Shown: positions 25,523 to 33,673 of the stretch, piece after piece | Position numbering within the stretch: the first letter of the stretch is position 1 | Layout: each line of letters opens with the position of its first letter | Source: Streptomyces reniochalinae | GTDB lineage: Bacteria; Actinomycetota; Actinomycetes; Streptomycetales; Streptomycetaceae | Length of the DNA stretch: 64,000 bases | Reading direction: 5' to 3' | NCBI RefSeq assembly: GCF_003323735.1 | Contig: NZ_QOIM01000028.1 | Coordinates: 124,001-188,000 of the forward strand | Program-made: the position numbers and the translations under genes | Notes under the pieces: generated by a model | Seen by the model: only the letters and a program-made list of their open reading frames with translations | What the model was told of the DNA's origin: nothing | The model's database searches: none

Positions 25523-25696
25523 ATGACTGTTCCGGAAGAAAGCCGTCCGAAGACCGAGACCACGGACCAGGTGGTCGAGGAGGCCACGCCGCCCGAAGAG
25601 CAGCCGAGGACCCACTCCGGCGCCACACTGAGGGAGGCGTTCGAGGAAGCGGACGTCAGCCCGGAGGACTTCGAGGAAAACCCCTCCAACGGGTGA
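25523..25696 (+). CDS. 57-aa acidic protein of unknown function
   Basis: A short, strongly acidic and Pro/Glu/Thr-rich protein: a polar first half (EESRPKTETTDQVVEEATPP) and a more ordered end, SGATLREAFEEADVSPEDFE. It has no cysteine, aromatic-rich core, signal peptide or membrane segment. Support for it being real: GAGGGAAAG six bases before the ATG, G/C-ending codons throughout, and a strong terminator two bases after the stop. It is not like known modified-peptide precursors, since the C-terminus lacks Cys/Ser/Thr modification sites. Its partner is unknown. Confidence 0.65.
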   Translation: MTVPEESRPKTETTDQVVEEATPPEEQPRTHSGATLREAFEEADVSPEDFEENPSNG

Positions 25697-25697
25697 G

Positions 25698-25744
25698 ACA
25701 CGGCCGGCCCGGGTCCCGGAAGGGGGCCCGGGCCGGGGCCGTGT
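25698..25744 (+). terminator. Strong hairpin terminator after the 57-aa gene
   Basis: An outer stem of 8 bp (acacggcc/ggccgtgt) and an inner stem of 8 bp (ggcccggg/cccgggcc), with a small bulge between, begin directly after the TGA. No T-run follows, as is common in high-GC actinobacteria. Confidence 0.75.
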
Positions 25745-25900
25745 CGCCGACGGGCGCGGTCTTACTCGCGCGGGCGCGCGAGGACGGGCGGCAGCCCTAT
25801 AGGCCACTACTCATCCGCGTGCGGCACGGCGGGGCCCACCCAGCCGCCGCAGGGTGGCAGCCGCGGGGTGTCCCACCGCCGGAGCGGGCACACGTGGTCC

Positions 25901-27253
25901 ATGAACCGCACCCCGCCCCCCGCGGCTGACCGCTCCTCTGCGCTGCGCCAGACGCTCACCACCACGCTCCTGTACTTCTTCATCCTCGGCGACATCCTGG
26001 GCGCCGGGGTGTATGTGCTGGTGGGCCAGGTGGCCGCGGAATCCGGCCCCGCGGTGTGGCTGCCGCTGGCCGCCGCCCTGTGCCTCGCCCTGCTCACGGC
26101 CGCCTCCTACGCGGAGCTGGCCACCCGCTACCCGCGTGCCGGTGGCGCCTCCCACTACGCCACCCTCGCCTACGGTCCTTTCGTCGGCTTCCTCGCCGGT
26201 TTCTGCATGCTGGCCGCCGGGGTGGTGTCGGTGGCGGCGCTGGCGCGGGGGTTCGCGGGCGACTATCTGGCCGAGTTCGTCTCGCTGCCCGTCGCGCTGG
26301 TGGCTTGCGTGTTCCTGGCCGCTCTCGCGCTGCTGAACCTGCGGGGCATCAGCGAGGCCCCCCGGGCCAACGCGGTCGCCACCGTCATCGAGGTGGGCGG
26401 GCTGGTCCTCGTTATCGGGCTCGGCGGATGGGTCCTCGCGCGAGGCGACGGCGATCTCGGCCGGCTCGTCGACGTCGGCACGCCGGGGACCGGTTCGGCG
26501 GCGGCGGTGCTCAGCGGAGCCGTGCTCGCCTACTACTCCTTCGTCGGCTTCGAGACGTCCGTCAACGTTGCCGAGGAGACCAGGGACCCGCGGCGCTCCT
26601 ACCCGCGCGCCCTGTTCGGTGCGCTGGTCACGGCGGGGCTCGTCTACGTGCTGGTCGGCTGCGTCGCCGCGGCGGCGGTACCGACGCACCAGCTGGTGAA
26701 CAGCAGCGGCCCCCTCCTCGAGGTGGTCAGGGAGGCGGGTGGGGTGCCGCCGCGGGTCTTCAGCGTGGTGGCACTGGTCGCCGTGGCCAACGGCGCGCTG
26801 CTCACCGGCATCATGTCCTCCCGCCTCACCTTCGGCATGGCGCGCGACGGTCTGCTTCCCGGCGCCCTGGCCCGGGTGCTGCCCGTGCGCCGCACGCCGT
26901 GGGCCGCGATCGCGGCCACCACCGCGCTCTCGCTGCTCCTCGCCCTGACCGGTGGTGTCGCGTCGCTCGCCGCCACGCTGGTGCTCCTGCTGCTGGTCGT
27001 CTTCTTCGTCGTGAACACCGCCGCGCTGGTACTGCGGCGCAGGCCCGCCGAGCGGGACCACTTCCGCGCTCCCGCCCTCGTGCCCGGGCTCGGCGCGGTG
27101 TCCTGTGTGGTGCTGGCGACGCAGGTCGACGGCGAGGTGTGGCTGCGTGGGCTGGTCGTGCTCGCTGTGGGGCTGGTCCTGGGCGCCGTCGCCGCGCTGC
27201 GGCGCCGGGTCGGGCACGCCGAGCCGATGCGCGACGCCTCCCGCGAGCGGTGA
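25901..27253 (+). CDS. APC-superfamily amino-acid permease
   Basis: A 450-aa twelve-helix membrane transporter. It has the APC first-helix glycine motif (ILGDILGAGVYVLVGQVAAE), ASYAELATRYPRAGGASHYA, and the helix 6 stretch AVLAYYSFVGFETSVNVAEE followed by TRDPRRSYPRA. It probably imports an amino acid or amine by proton coupling. I took the ATG at 25901; an in-frame GTG at 25868 adds 11 residues. The convergent MarR-type gene ends 31 bp beyond its stop. Confidence 0.88.
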   Translation: MNRTPPPAADRSSALRQTLTTTLLYFFILGDILGAGVYVLVGQVAAESGPAVWLPLAAALCLALLTAASYAELATRYPRAGGASHYATLAYGPFVGFLAGFCMLAAGVVSVAALARGFAGDYLAEFVSLPVALVACVFLAALALLNLRGISEAPRANAVATVIEVGGLVLVIGLGGWVLARGDGDLGRLVDVGTPGTGSAAAVLSGAVLAYYSFVGFETSVNVAEETRDPRRSYPRALFGALVTAGLVYVLVGCVAAAAVPTHQLVNSSGPLLEVVREAGGVPPRVFSVVALVAVANGALLTGIMSSRLTFGMARDGLLPGALARVLPVRRTPWAAIAATTALSLLLALTGGVASLAATLVLLLLVVFFVVNTAALVLRRRPAERDHFRAPALVPGLGAVSCVVLATQVDGEVWLRGLVVLAVGLVLGAVAALRRRVGHAEPMRDASRER

Positions 27254-27284
27254 CCCGTCCGCGCGGTGTGGTTGCCGACGCTGC

Positions 27285-27668
27285 TCACGAAGGACGGGTG
27301 TGGTGGTCGAGCAGGCGGGTGGTCAGCCGGACGAACTGGTCCCGTTCGTTCGGACTCAGCGGCGCGAGCAGTTCGTCGTGGAGGTCGTCGAGCACCTTGT
27401 CGAGACGGAGCAGCCGGCGGCGGCCCCTGGCGGAGATCGTGATGATGTTGCGGCGCCGGTCCGCGGGGTCCGGCACCCGCTCGACCAGGCCCCGCTCGGC
27501 CAGTTCGTTGAGCACACCGACCATGTCGCTGCGGTAGATCCCGGAGCGCCTGCTCAGCTCCGCCTGGCTGCCAGGACCGTGTTCCTGGAGCGAGGCGAGC
27601 ACGGCGTAGTGCCACTTGCGGGCGTCGACCCGGGCCAGCCCGTCGTTGATCAGCCGGTCGGAGCGCAT
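27285..27668 (-). CDS. MarR-family transcriptional regulator
   Basis: A 127-aa winged-helix regulator: DARKWHYAVLASLQEHGPGS, the recognition segment SQAELSRRSGIYRSDMVGVL, and the wing VERVPDPADRRRNIITISAR, ending in dimerisation helices (LRLDKVLDDLHDELLAPLSP). The ATG at 27668 gives a protein a little short at the N-terminus; the frame remains open and helix-like upstream (RRRASRLLSQLT), so an upstream TTG or CTG start is possible. It lies between an APC permease gene, convergent, and a chitinase gene, divergent; its target is not evident. Confidence 0.85.
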   Translation of the reverse strand: MRSDRLINDGLARVDARKWHYAVLASLQEHGPGSQAELSRRSGIYRSDMVGVLNELAERGLVERVPDPADRRRNIITISARGRRRLLRLDKVLDDLHDELLAPLSPNERDQFVRLTTRLLDHHTRPS

Positions 27669-28085
27669 GGTCAGCTGGGACAACAGCCGGCTCGCCCGCC
27701 GGCGATCCGCCGCACCCTGGTGGCGGGCTGACGCCGAACACTCCAGCCGGCGCGTCGAGTTGCAGGCGGTGCGGACGGCGACCAGCGCCCACGCGGTGAT
27801 GGTCCGCGCCACGGAGGGGGCGGAAGGCGACCGGTGGCGGGGGTGGGCGGCACCCCGCCGTGCGGGCCTCAGGCCCGGCATGTCGAGCGACGCTCGCACC
27901 CCGCAGCGCGCCGAGGGGGAGTGGCGCGGGCAGGGCCTGCCCCCACGGCCGCCCAAGCCGACAATGGTGCACACCGCAGAGCGCGACGGCGACGCCCGTG
28001 TCCTGCGACGGACCTTGACAACCTCTTTGGTCTGGACCAACTTGGCATGGCTCGCTCCCCAACGAGCTCCACCCTGGAGGCAGTT
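27669..28085. other. Intergenic region between MarR gene and chitinase gene
   Basis: About 420 bp. The first part may belong to a longer MarR N-terminus. The last 75 bp hold the chitinase promoter region. In between I see no gene with consistent codon usage. Confidence 0.4.
28015..28039 (+). promoter_or_regulatory. Chitinase promoter -35 with DasR-like operator (dre)
   Basis: TTGACA at 28015-28020 is a good -35 element. Just downstream, TGGTCTGGACCA at 28028-28039 differs by one base from the palindromic DasR operator TGGTCTAGACCA that controls Streptomyces chitinase genes. It would sit between the -35 and -10 elements. Expected effect: repression released by N-acetylglucosamine-derived phosphates. 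Confidence 0.75.
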
Positions 28086-29288
28086 GTGGCACGCTCTTCC
28101 ACCGGCCCCCGCCCGGGCCGGCGCAGACTCTCCCGGCTCCGCACAGCGGGCGCGGCGTTCCTCCTCGTGGGGGCCGGTCTGCTCACCGCACCGGCCGCCG
28201 CCGGAGCCGCGGACACCCACCACGCACCGGCCGGGTCGGCGACGGCCTCGTCGGCGGACCCGGCGGCCGGTGCGGCCCTGCCCGAGCACGCGCTGGTCGG
28301 ATACCTGCACGCCGGCTTCGCCAACGGTTCCGGCTACACCCGGCTCGCCGACGTCTCCGACAGCTGGGACGTCATCGACCTCGCCTTCGGCGAACCGACC
28401 ACGGCGACGTCCGGTGACATCCGCTTCAGCCTCTGCCCGCGGACCGAGTGCCCCGACGTCGAGACGAACGAGGAGTTCAAGGCGGCGATCAAGGCCAAGC
28501 AGGCGCAGGGCAAGAAGGTCCTCATCTCCATCGGAGGCCAGAACGGGCAGGTCCGGCTCACCACCCCGCAGGCCCGCGACACCTTCGTCTCGTCCGTTTC
28601 GGCGATCATCGACGAGTACGGTCTCGACGGCCTCGACATCGACTTCGAGGGCCACTCGCTCTCGCTCGACGAGGGCGACACCGACTTCGAGAACCCCACC
28701 ACACCCGTCATCGTGAACCTGATCTCCGCCGTCAAGTCCCTCAAGGCGAAGTACGGCGCGGACTTCACCCTCACCATGGCCCCGGAGACCTTCTTCGTCC
28801 AACTCGGCTACCAGCGCTACGGCTCCGGGCAGTGGGGCGGCGACCCGCGCGCCGGCGCCTACCTGCCGGTCATCCACGCGCTGCGCGACGAACTGACGCT
28901 GCTCCACGTGCAGAACTACAACTCGGGCCCGATCATGGGGCTGGACGATACCTACCACCAGATGGGCAGCGCCGACTTCCCCATCGCCATGACCGACATG
29001 CTGCTCGCCGGTTTCCCGGTCCAGGGTGACGCCGGCAAGGTCTTTCCCGGCCTGCCTCCGAACAAGGTGGCGATCGGCTTGCCCGCCTCACCGCAGGCCG
29101 GCAACGGGCACATCGCGCCGAGCGAGGTCGACACGACCCTCGACTGCCTCACCGAGGGAACCGGCTGCGGCTCGTACGAGCCGCACGGCAGTTGGCCCGC
29201 TCTGCGCGGGCTGATGGCCTGGTCGATCAACTGGGACCGCTTCAACGGCTGGGAGTTATCGCGAAACTTCGACCAGCACTACGGCTGA
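28086..29288 (+). CDS. Secreted GH18 chitinase
   Basis: A 400-aa extracellular endo-chitinase. The signal peptide (RRRLSRLRTAGAAFLLVGAG to about residue 35) is followed by a short Ala/Ser/Thr linker and one GH18 domain. The catalytic DxxDxDxE motif is DGLDIDFE, with the preceding SIGG strand GKKVLISIGG, then LTMAPETFF and LLHVQNYNS of the barrel, and GLMAWSINWDRF near the end. No chitin-binding domain is present, as in ChiC/ChiD-type catalytic-only enzymes. GTG start at 28086 with GGAGG five bases upstream. Regulation by DasR is suggested by the operator in the promoter. Confidence 0.93.
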   Translation: MARSSTGPRPGRRRLSRLRTAGAAFLLVGAGLLTAPAAAGAADTHHAPAGSATASSADPAAGAALPEHALVGYLHAGFANGSGYTRLADVSDSWDVIDLAFGEPTTATSGDIRFSLCPRTECPDVETNEEFKAAIKAKQAQGKKVLISIGGQNGQVRLTTPQARDTFVSSVSAIIDEYGLDGLDIDFEGHSLSLDEGDTDFENPTTPVIVNLISAVKSLKAKYGADFTLTMAPETFFVQLGYQRYGSGQWGGDPRAGAYLPVIHALRDELTLLHVQNYNSGPIMGLDDTYHQMGSADFPIAMTDMLLAGFPVQGDAGKVFPGLPPNKVAIGLPASPQAGNGHIAPSEVDTTLDCLTEGTGCGSYEPHGSWPALRGLMAWSINWDRFNGWELSRNFDQHYG

Positions 29289-29358
29289 TACGACGGCCGA
29301 GGGCACCGGTGTCCACGGCCCGCACCTCACGCGAGACCGTCGGCGCGGGGCACCGGTG

Positions 29359-29574
29359 TCAGGACTCGTACGTCGCGAAGAGTTCCAGGTGTCCGCACTC
29401 GGGGCAACGGTAGGCGTCGATCTGCCGCGACTGCCGGCCCATGCGCTTGGCACCGCCGAAGATGCCCCGCTCCAAGTGCCCCGCTATCCAGCGGGCGTAA
29501 CCGCGCGTGTTCTGGCCGGTGTCCTCGACGAAGCCGGGCTCGAGTCCGGGCGTATCGCACTGGGTGCACGTCAT
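29359..29574 (-). CDS. Small zinc-ribbon protein (DUF6487-like)
   Basis: A 71-aa protein with two Cys pairs, CTQC at the start and CPEC near the end, that would bind one zinc. The middle has GARRIFGG-like text, LERGIFGGAKRMGRQSRQID, typical of small PF-type zinc-ribbon proteins in this genus that carry a putative membrane-proximal helix. ATG at 29574 with GGAGA five bases upstream; a frame extension to 29694 lacks coding character. Function unknown. Confidence 0.7.
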   Translation of the reverse strand: MTCTQCDTPGLEPGFVEDTGQNTRGYARWIAGHLERGIFGGAKRMGRQSRQIDAYRCPECGHLELFATYES

Positions 29575-29720
29575 GTTCTCCATTCGGTGATGGTAGTGAG
29601 GAACCGGACGACATCGCAGCCGGAGTCGCGCGATGGCGCGCTCGACCAGCGTCGTCTCGCTGAACGAGACGCGCGCTTGCGTCTCTTGACTCACGCCCGC
29701 CCTCCCGAAAAAGTGCGCCT

Positions 29721-31184
29721 GTGAGCCAGCGAGCAGGACAAGCGAAAACGGGATCCCCCGAGCCGCAGAGCGGCGATGGCACGCCCAAGGACGGCATCCC
29801 CGGCGCTCTCCGGAAGACCAGTGCCCCGGACGCCCCCGGCAGCATCCCGGAGACCGACGCGGCCCTGACGGACACCGGCACGCCCGGGGAGGGGGAGAAC
29901 GGTGAAGGGAAAGACGGTGGCGGAGAGAGCATGCGCCGCGTGGCCGTCGCGAGCTTCATCGGCACGGCCATCGAGTTCTACGACTTCTACGCCTACGGCA
30001 CGGCCGCGGCCCTCGTCCTCGACGACGCCTTCTTCCCCAACCTCAGCTCTCTCAACGCCACGCTGGCCGCTTTCTCCACCTACGCGGTGGCCTTCGTGGC
30101 CCGTCCCCTCGGCTCGCTGGTCTTCGGACACTTCGGCGACCGGGTCGGGCGCAAGTCCGTGCTGGTGGCCTCCCTGCTGCTGATGGGGCTCTCCACGGCG
30201 TTCGTCGGACTGCTGCCCGGCTACGCCACCCTCGGCGTGTGGGCACCACTGCTGCTGGTCCTGCTCCGGTTCCTCCAGGGCATCGGCCTCGGCGGCGAAT
30301 GGGGCGGCGCCGCGCTGCTGGCCGTGGAACACGCGCCCGAGAAGCGCCGCGGCATGTTCGCGGCCTTCCCGCAACTCGGCCCCTCCGTCGGGTTCTTCGC
30401 GGCGACCGGGATCTTCTGGGCCCTGTCGACCGGACTCGACGACGAGGCGTTCCGCTCCTGGGGCTGGCGAGTGCCCTTCCTGCTGTCGTTCGCGCTGGTC
30501 GCGGTGGGACTGTTCGTACGGCTGCGGATCAGCGAGACGCCGGTCTTCCAGCGCGTGATGGACGCGCAGGAGAAGAGCAAGGCACCGGCCATGGAGGTCT
30601 TCAGGACGCACTGGCGCGAGATGCTGCTGGGCGCGGGCGGCATGATCGTCGCCTACGGGCTCTTCTACACGGCCACCACCTACTGCCTCAACTACGCGAC
30701 GGACGGCCTCGGCGTGCCGCGCAGTACCATGCTGGCCCTGTCGATGGTGGCCTGCCTCTTCCTCGCCGTCGGCACCTGGATCGCGGCCACCCGCTCCGAT
30801 GCCCGCGGCCGCCGCCGCCTCGTCCTCACCGGCTGCGGTCTCGCCGTCGTCTGGGGGCTGGTCCTCTTCCCGCTGCTGGACACCGAACAACCGCTGCTGA
30901 TCACTCTCGCGCTGGGCGGCACACTCTTCTGCATGGGCGTCGTGTACGGGCCCATGGGTGCCTACCTGCCGGAGCTGTTCAGCGCCCGGGTGCGCTACTC
31001 GGGTGCCTCGTTCGCCTACAACCTCGGCGGAGTGCTGGGCGGCGCGGTGGCGCCGCTGGTGGCCACCGACCTCCAGTCCTCCTACGGTTCGAGCGCCGTG
31101 GGCTGGTACGTCTCCGCGATGGCCGTGGTCTCCCTGGTGTGTGTACTGGCGCTGCCCGAGACCAGGGCACGGGAACTGGGCTGA
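29721..31184 (+). CDS. MFS metabolite:H+ symporter (MHS family)
   Basis: A 487-aa transporter. Residues 1-70 are a hydrophilic Gly/Pro/Glu-rich lead, then twelve helices. MHS marks: SFIGTAIEFYDFYAYGTAAA in helix 1, FGHFGDRVGRKSVLV as the MFS A-motif, and FLQGIGLGGEWGGAALLAVE in helix 4. Such transporters import dicarboxylates, betaines, shikimate or aromatic acids. The start is uncertain: GTG 29721 has no RBS, whereas ATG 29931 has GGAGAG six bases ahead. Codon usage is already coding-like before 29931, so I kept the long form. Confidence 0.85.
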   Translation: MSQRAGQAKTGSPEPQSGDGTPKDGIPGALRKTSAPDAPGSIPETDAALTDTGTPGEGENGEGKDGGGESMRRVAVASFIGTAIEFYDFYAYGTAAALVLDDAFFPNLSSLNATLAAFSTYAVAFVARPLGSLVFGHFGDRVGRKSVLVASLLLMGLSTAFVGLLPGYATLGVWAPLLLVLLRFLQGIGLGGEWGGAALLAVEHAPEKRRGMFAAFPQLGPSVGFFAATGIFWALSTGLDDEAFRSWGWRVPFLLSFALVAVGLFVRLRISETPVFQRVMDAQEKSKAPAMEVFRTHWREMLLGAGGMIVAYGLFYTATTYCLNYATDGLGVPRSTMLALSMVACLFLAVGTWIAATRSDARGRRRLVLTGCGLAVVWGLVLFPLLDTEQPLLITLALGGTLFCMGVVYGPMGAYLPELFSARVRYSGASFAYNLGGVLGGAVAPLVATDLQSSYGSSAVGWYVSAMAVVSLVCVLALPETRARELG

Positions 31185-31226
31185 GGCGGGCACCAGGCCC
31201 AGGCCCTGGCGCCGGCCCGGCACCAC

Positions 31227-31258
31227 GCGCGGGGCCTCCCCTCACGGGGGAGGGCGCG
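31227..31258 (+). terminator. Hairpin after the MHS transporter
   Basis: CCTCCCC at 31235-31241 pairs with GGGGAGG at 31247-31253 and is extended on both sides by GC-rich near-complements. It lies about 45 bp after the stop. Confidence 0.5.
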
Positions 31259-31285
31259 CGGTCGGTCGGCCCGGGGGCCGTGGCT

Positions 31286-31490
31286 CACTCCGGCATGGGG
31301 AACCGCAGCGGGCCGCGGCCCGAGCGTGCGGCCTCCGTGAAGACGTACGAAGGGAAGACGTCCGTGATGAGCGTGTGGCCTCCAGCCGTAGTCGGTGGAC
31401 CCGACGATGGGGTAGGGGCTGAGCATCGCCGCGGATGTGACCAGGAGCGCGCCCACGGCGTCGAGGCCGGCACCCGTGCTCGGACATGAG
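31286..31490 (-). pseudogene. Frameshifted remnant of an unidentified gene
   Basis: Two minus-strand frames join into one plausible C-terminus: VGALLVTSAAMLSPYPIVGS in one frame and HTLITDVFPSYVFTEAARSG in the next, ending at a TGA at 31286. The first part looks like a membrane helix. I cannot name the family. Support is by eye only. Confidence 0.3.
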
Positions 31491-31564
31491 CAGGCGCCCG
31501 GCTCACAGGGCGGCCACGCTGCCGATCGGGCCGTTCACGGGCGCACGCTCTAAGCTCTGGGAGC

Positions 31565-32059
31565 ATGAACCAGCGGTAGCGGAAGAAGCTCTCCCGGCAC
31601 CTCGCCGAGGCCATCGTGATGGGCGACGCCGCTCGTGTGCGGAGGGTTCTGCGGGCCGGGGCCGACCCTGAGAGGGCGGACGCCGAAGGTGCCACTCCGT
31701 TGTATCAGGCGTCCGTGAGCGGCAAGGCCGACAGCGCCCGCCAGCTCTTGGCGGCAGGGGCCCGCACCTGACGCCGAGAGCGGCGGACTGGGGTCGGAGG
31801 GCACACCGCTGTGCGCGGCCGCGTGCTGGGGGCACACCGAGACGGTGCGCGCGCTGTTGGCGCACGGAGCCGATCCGCTGCTGCTTGAGGACGGCGGCAC
31901 CGGCCGCACCCCTCTGGAGTGGGCGGTCGACGCGGGTCCTCACACCGAAACAGCCTGCGGTCGCGGCTGTCGAAGGGCTACTTCGGCGAGTCCGGGCAGA
32001 TTCCCAAGCCCACGCAGGAGGAGTACCGCGAGATCGAGAGCAGCCACGGTCACCACTGA
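31565..32059 (+). pseudogene. Ankyrin-repeat protein, broken by a stop and two frameshifts
   Basis: An ankyrin-repeat gene is readable across three frames. Frame one from ATG 31565 has TAG at codon 5 (31577-31579), then RKKLSRHLAEAIVMGDAARV and ADAEGATPLYQASVSGKADS. After about 31770 the sense moves to a second frame, GTPLCAAACWGHTETVRALL, then GRTPLEWAVDAG. After about 31945 a third frame carries the end LRSRLSKGYFGESGQIPKPT then QEEYREIESSHGHH and stops at 32059. Because all parts remain recognisable, the decay is probably recent. The intact form would be about 165 aa, cytoplasmic, protein-binding. Confidence 0.75.
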
Positions 32060-32190
32060 CCCGGCCTGCCCCTTCTCCGTGCCGAAGCGCTTTTGCCGGA
32101 ACGGCAACCGTTTTTGACCGGTCTCCGTCCGTCTGGCGACTCTGGGCTCAGGTGCCGCCGGCACCACGCAGTCGTCCCGAAGGAGCCCCG

Positions 32191-32829
32191 ATGTCGACAC
32201 CGCTGCCTCAGGCCCCGGCGCAGTTCTGGGAAGAGCGCTACCGTTCCAGCGAACGCCTCTGGAGTGGCGACCCGAACCCGCTGCTCGTCCGGGAGGTCGA
32301 CGCGCTGGAACCGGGCACTGCCCTGGACCTCGGCTGTGGCGAGGGAAGTGACGTGCTCTGGCTGGCCTCGCGCGGCTGGCAGGCGACCGGCGTGGACATC
32401 TCCTCCACGGCACTGGAGCGGGCGGCCGCTCACGCCGCGAAGGCCGGTCTCGCCGAGCGGACGGTGTTCGAGCGGCACGAACTCGGCCTCAGCTTTCCCG
32501 AGGGCAGTTTCGATCTGGTCAGTGCGCAGTTCCTCCAGTCACCTGTCGCGCTCGACCAGGACGGAGTGCTCGCACGGGCCGCTCAAGCGGTGGCGCCGGG
32601 GGGCACCCTCCTCATCGTCATGCACGCCGGCTGGCCGACCTGGATGGCAAAGGACGAGTACCCGTTCGACGCGGAGTTCCCGACGCTCCAGGGCGTGCTC
32701 GACGGGCTTGCTCTGCCGCCTGCCTGGCGGGTGGAGACGCTGGAGACCGTGGAGCGGTCCTTGACCTCGCCCGACGGCAGGACCGGTACGCGAGGGGACC
32801 ACGTGTGGCGTCTGACCCGTACCGCCTGA
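32191..32829 (+). CDS. Class I SAM-dependent methyltransferase
   Basis: A 212-aa enzyme with a seven-strand Rossmann fold. SAM-binding motif I is ALDLGCGEGSD, motif II ATGVDISSTAL, and motif III-like SFDLVSAQFLQ with the VAPGGTLLIVMHA strand. The N-terminal FWEERYRSSERLWSGDPNPL is the pattern of small-molecule (thiopurine/tellurite-type) methyltransferases. ATG at 32191 with AAGGAG eight bases upstream. Substrate unknown. It follows the ankyrin pseudogene with no sign of co-transcription. Confidence 0.88.
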   Translation: MSTPLPQAPAQFWEERYRSSERLWSGDPNPLLVREVDALEPGTALDLGCGEGSDVLWLASRGWQATGVDISSTALERAAAHAAKAGLAERTVFERHELGLSFPEGSFDLVSAQFLQSPVALDQDGVLARAAQAVAPGGTLLIVMHAGWPTWMAKDEYPFDAEFPTLQGVLDGLALPPAWRVETLETVERSLTSPDGRTGTRGDHVWRLTRTA

Positions 32830-32896
32830 GCTGCCGTCGTGCCCCGGGCGCGGTCCCGCCCGGGGCGGGAGGGCGCGTCCGCGGCCCTGGTGGAGG

Positions 32897-33559
32897 TCAG
32901 GCCGTGCCGGGCTCGGCGGGCGCGTCGTAGACCAGGGTGTACCGCCAGAACAGGCGTCGGCGTATCCGGGCCCCGGGCAGCTCCCGTGCGGCGGCGGCCC
33001 GGATGTCGTCCACGGTCTCCAGCGGTTCGCGGGTGGGCGCCGTCATGTGCGCAGGCGGCACCGCGGCACGGGCCGGGTGCTTGACCAGTGCCATGACGGG
33101 ATGCGCGAGCGCGGAGAGCAGGGAGGTGAGCAGGTCGACGCGCCCGGCCTCCCGATAGCAGCCGACGACCACGAGGCGCCCGCCGGGGGACAGGCAGCCG
33201 CGCAGCTCCCGCAGGGTCGGCACCAGCGGGAGGTGGTGCAGTACGGCGACGAGGGTGACGGCGTCCCAGCGCCGCTGGGTGTCGCGCCCCGCGAAGTCGG
33301 CTTCGACGATGTCGACCGAGGGGTCGTCGGCGAAGCGTTCCGCCGCGGCGCGGGCGGTACGTCGGTCGGGTTCGAGGCCGGTCACGGTGGCGGCGCGCCG
33401 ACGCAGCAGCGCGGAGAGATTCCCCGTGCCGCACCCGACGTCGAGGACGTGCCGGGCCCCGGCAGCGGTCACCTGGCGGACGACCCACGGTCCGTAGTGG
33501 TCGTTGTGGCTCCAGGGGTGCCTTTGATGGAACCGGTCGAGACGGGACAGTGACGCCAT
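32897..33559 (-). CDS. Class I SAM-dependent methyltransferase (UbiE/COQ5-like)
   Basis: A 220-aa enzyme. Motif I is VLDVGCGTGNLSALL, motif II TVTGLEPDRRT, then IVEADFAGRDTQRRWDAVTL and LSPGGRLVVVGCY. The N-terminus (LSRLDRFHQRHPWSHNDHYG) and the C-terminal DDIRAAAARELPGARIRRRL match small methyltransferases with an added cap helix. I took the ATG at 33559; the open frame begins 14 codons earlier without RBS. Convergent with the preceding methyltransferase gene. Substrate unknown. Confidence 0.85.
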   Translation of the reverse strand: MASLSRLDRFHQRHPWSHNDHYGPWVVRQVTAAGARHVLDVGCGTGNLSALLRRRAATVTGLEPDRRTARAAAERFADDPSVDIVEADFAGRDTQRRWDAVTLVAVLHHLPLVPTLRELRGCLSPGGRLVVVGCYREAGRVDLLTSLLSALAHPVMALVKHPARAAVPPAHMTAPTREPLETVDDIRAAAARELPGARIRRRLFWRYTLVYDAPAEPGTA

Positions 33560-33673
33560 GGCGCCACGGTAGCCCGGCCCCCGGACGGAGGGGGCCGGCA
33601 CCTGCCCCAGGGCTCCCGGCCCCGCCCTGAGGGGCGAGGCCCGCCAGGAGCCGGTGTGCGTGGCGTCCGCCCG

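Noticed and set aside
25523..25696. RiPP precursor peptide
   Set aside because: No Cys and no modifiable core, and no modification enzyme nearby.
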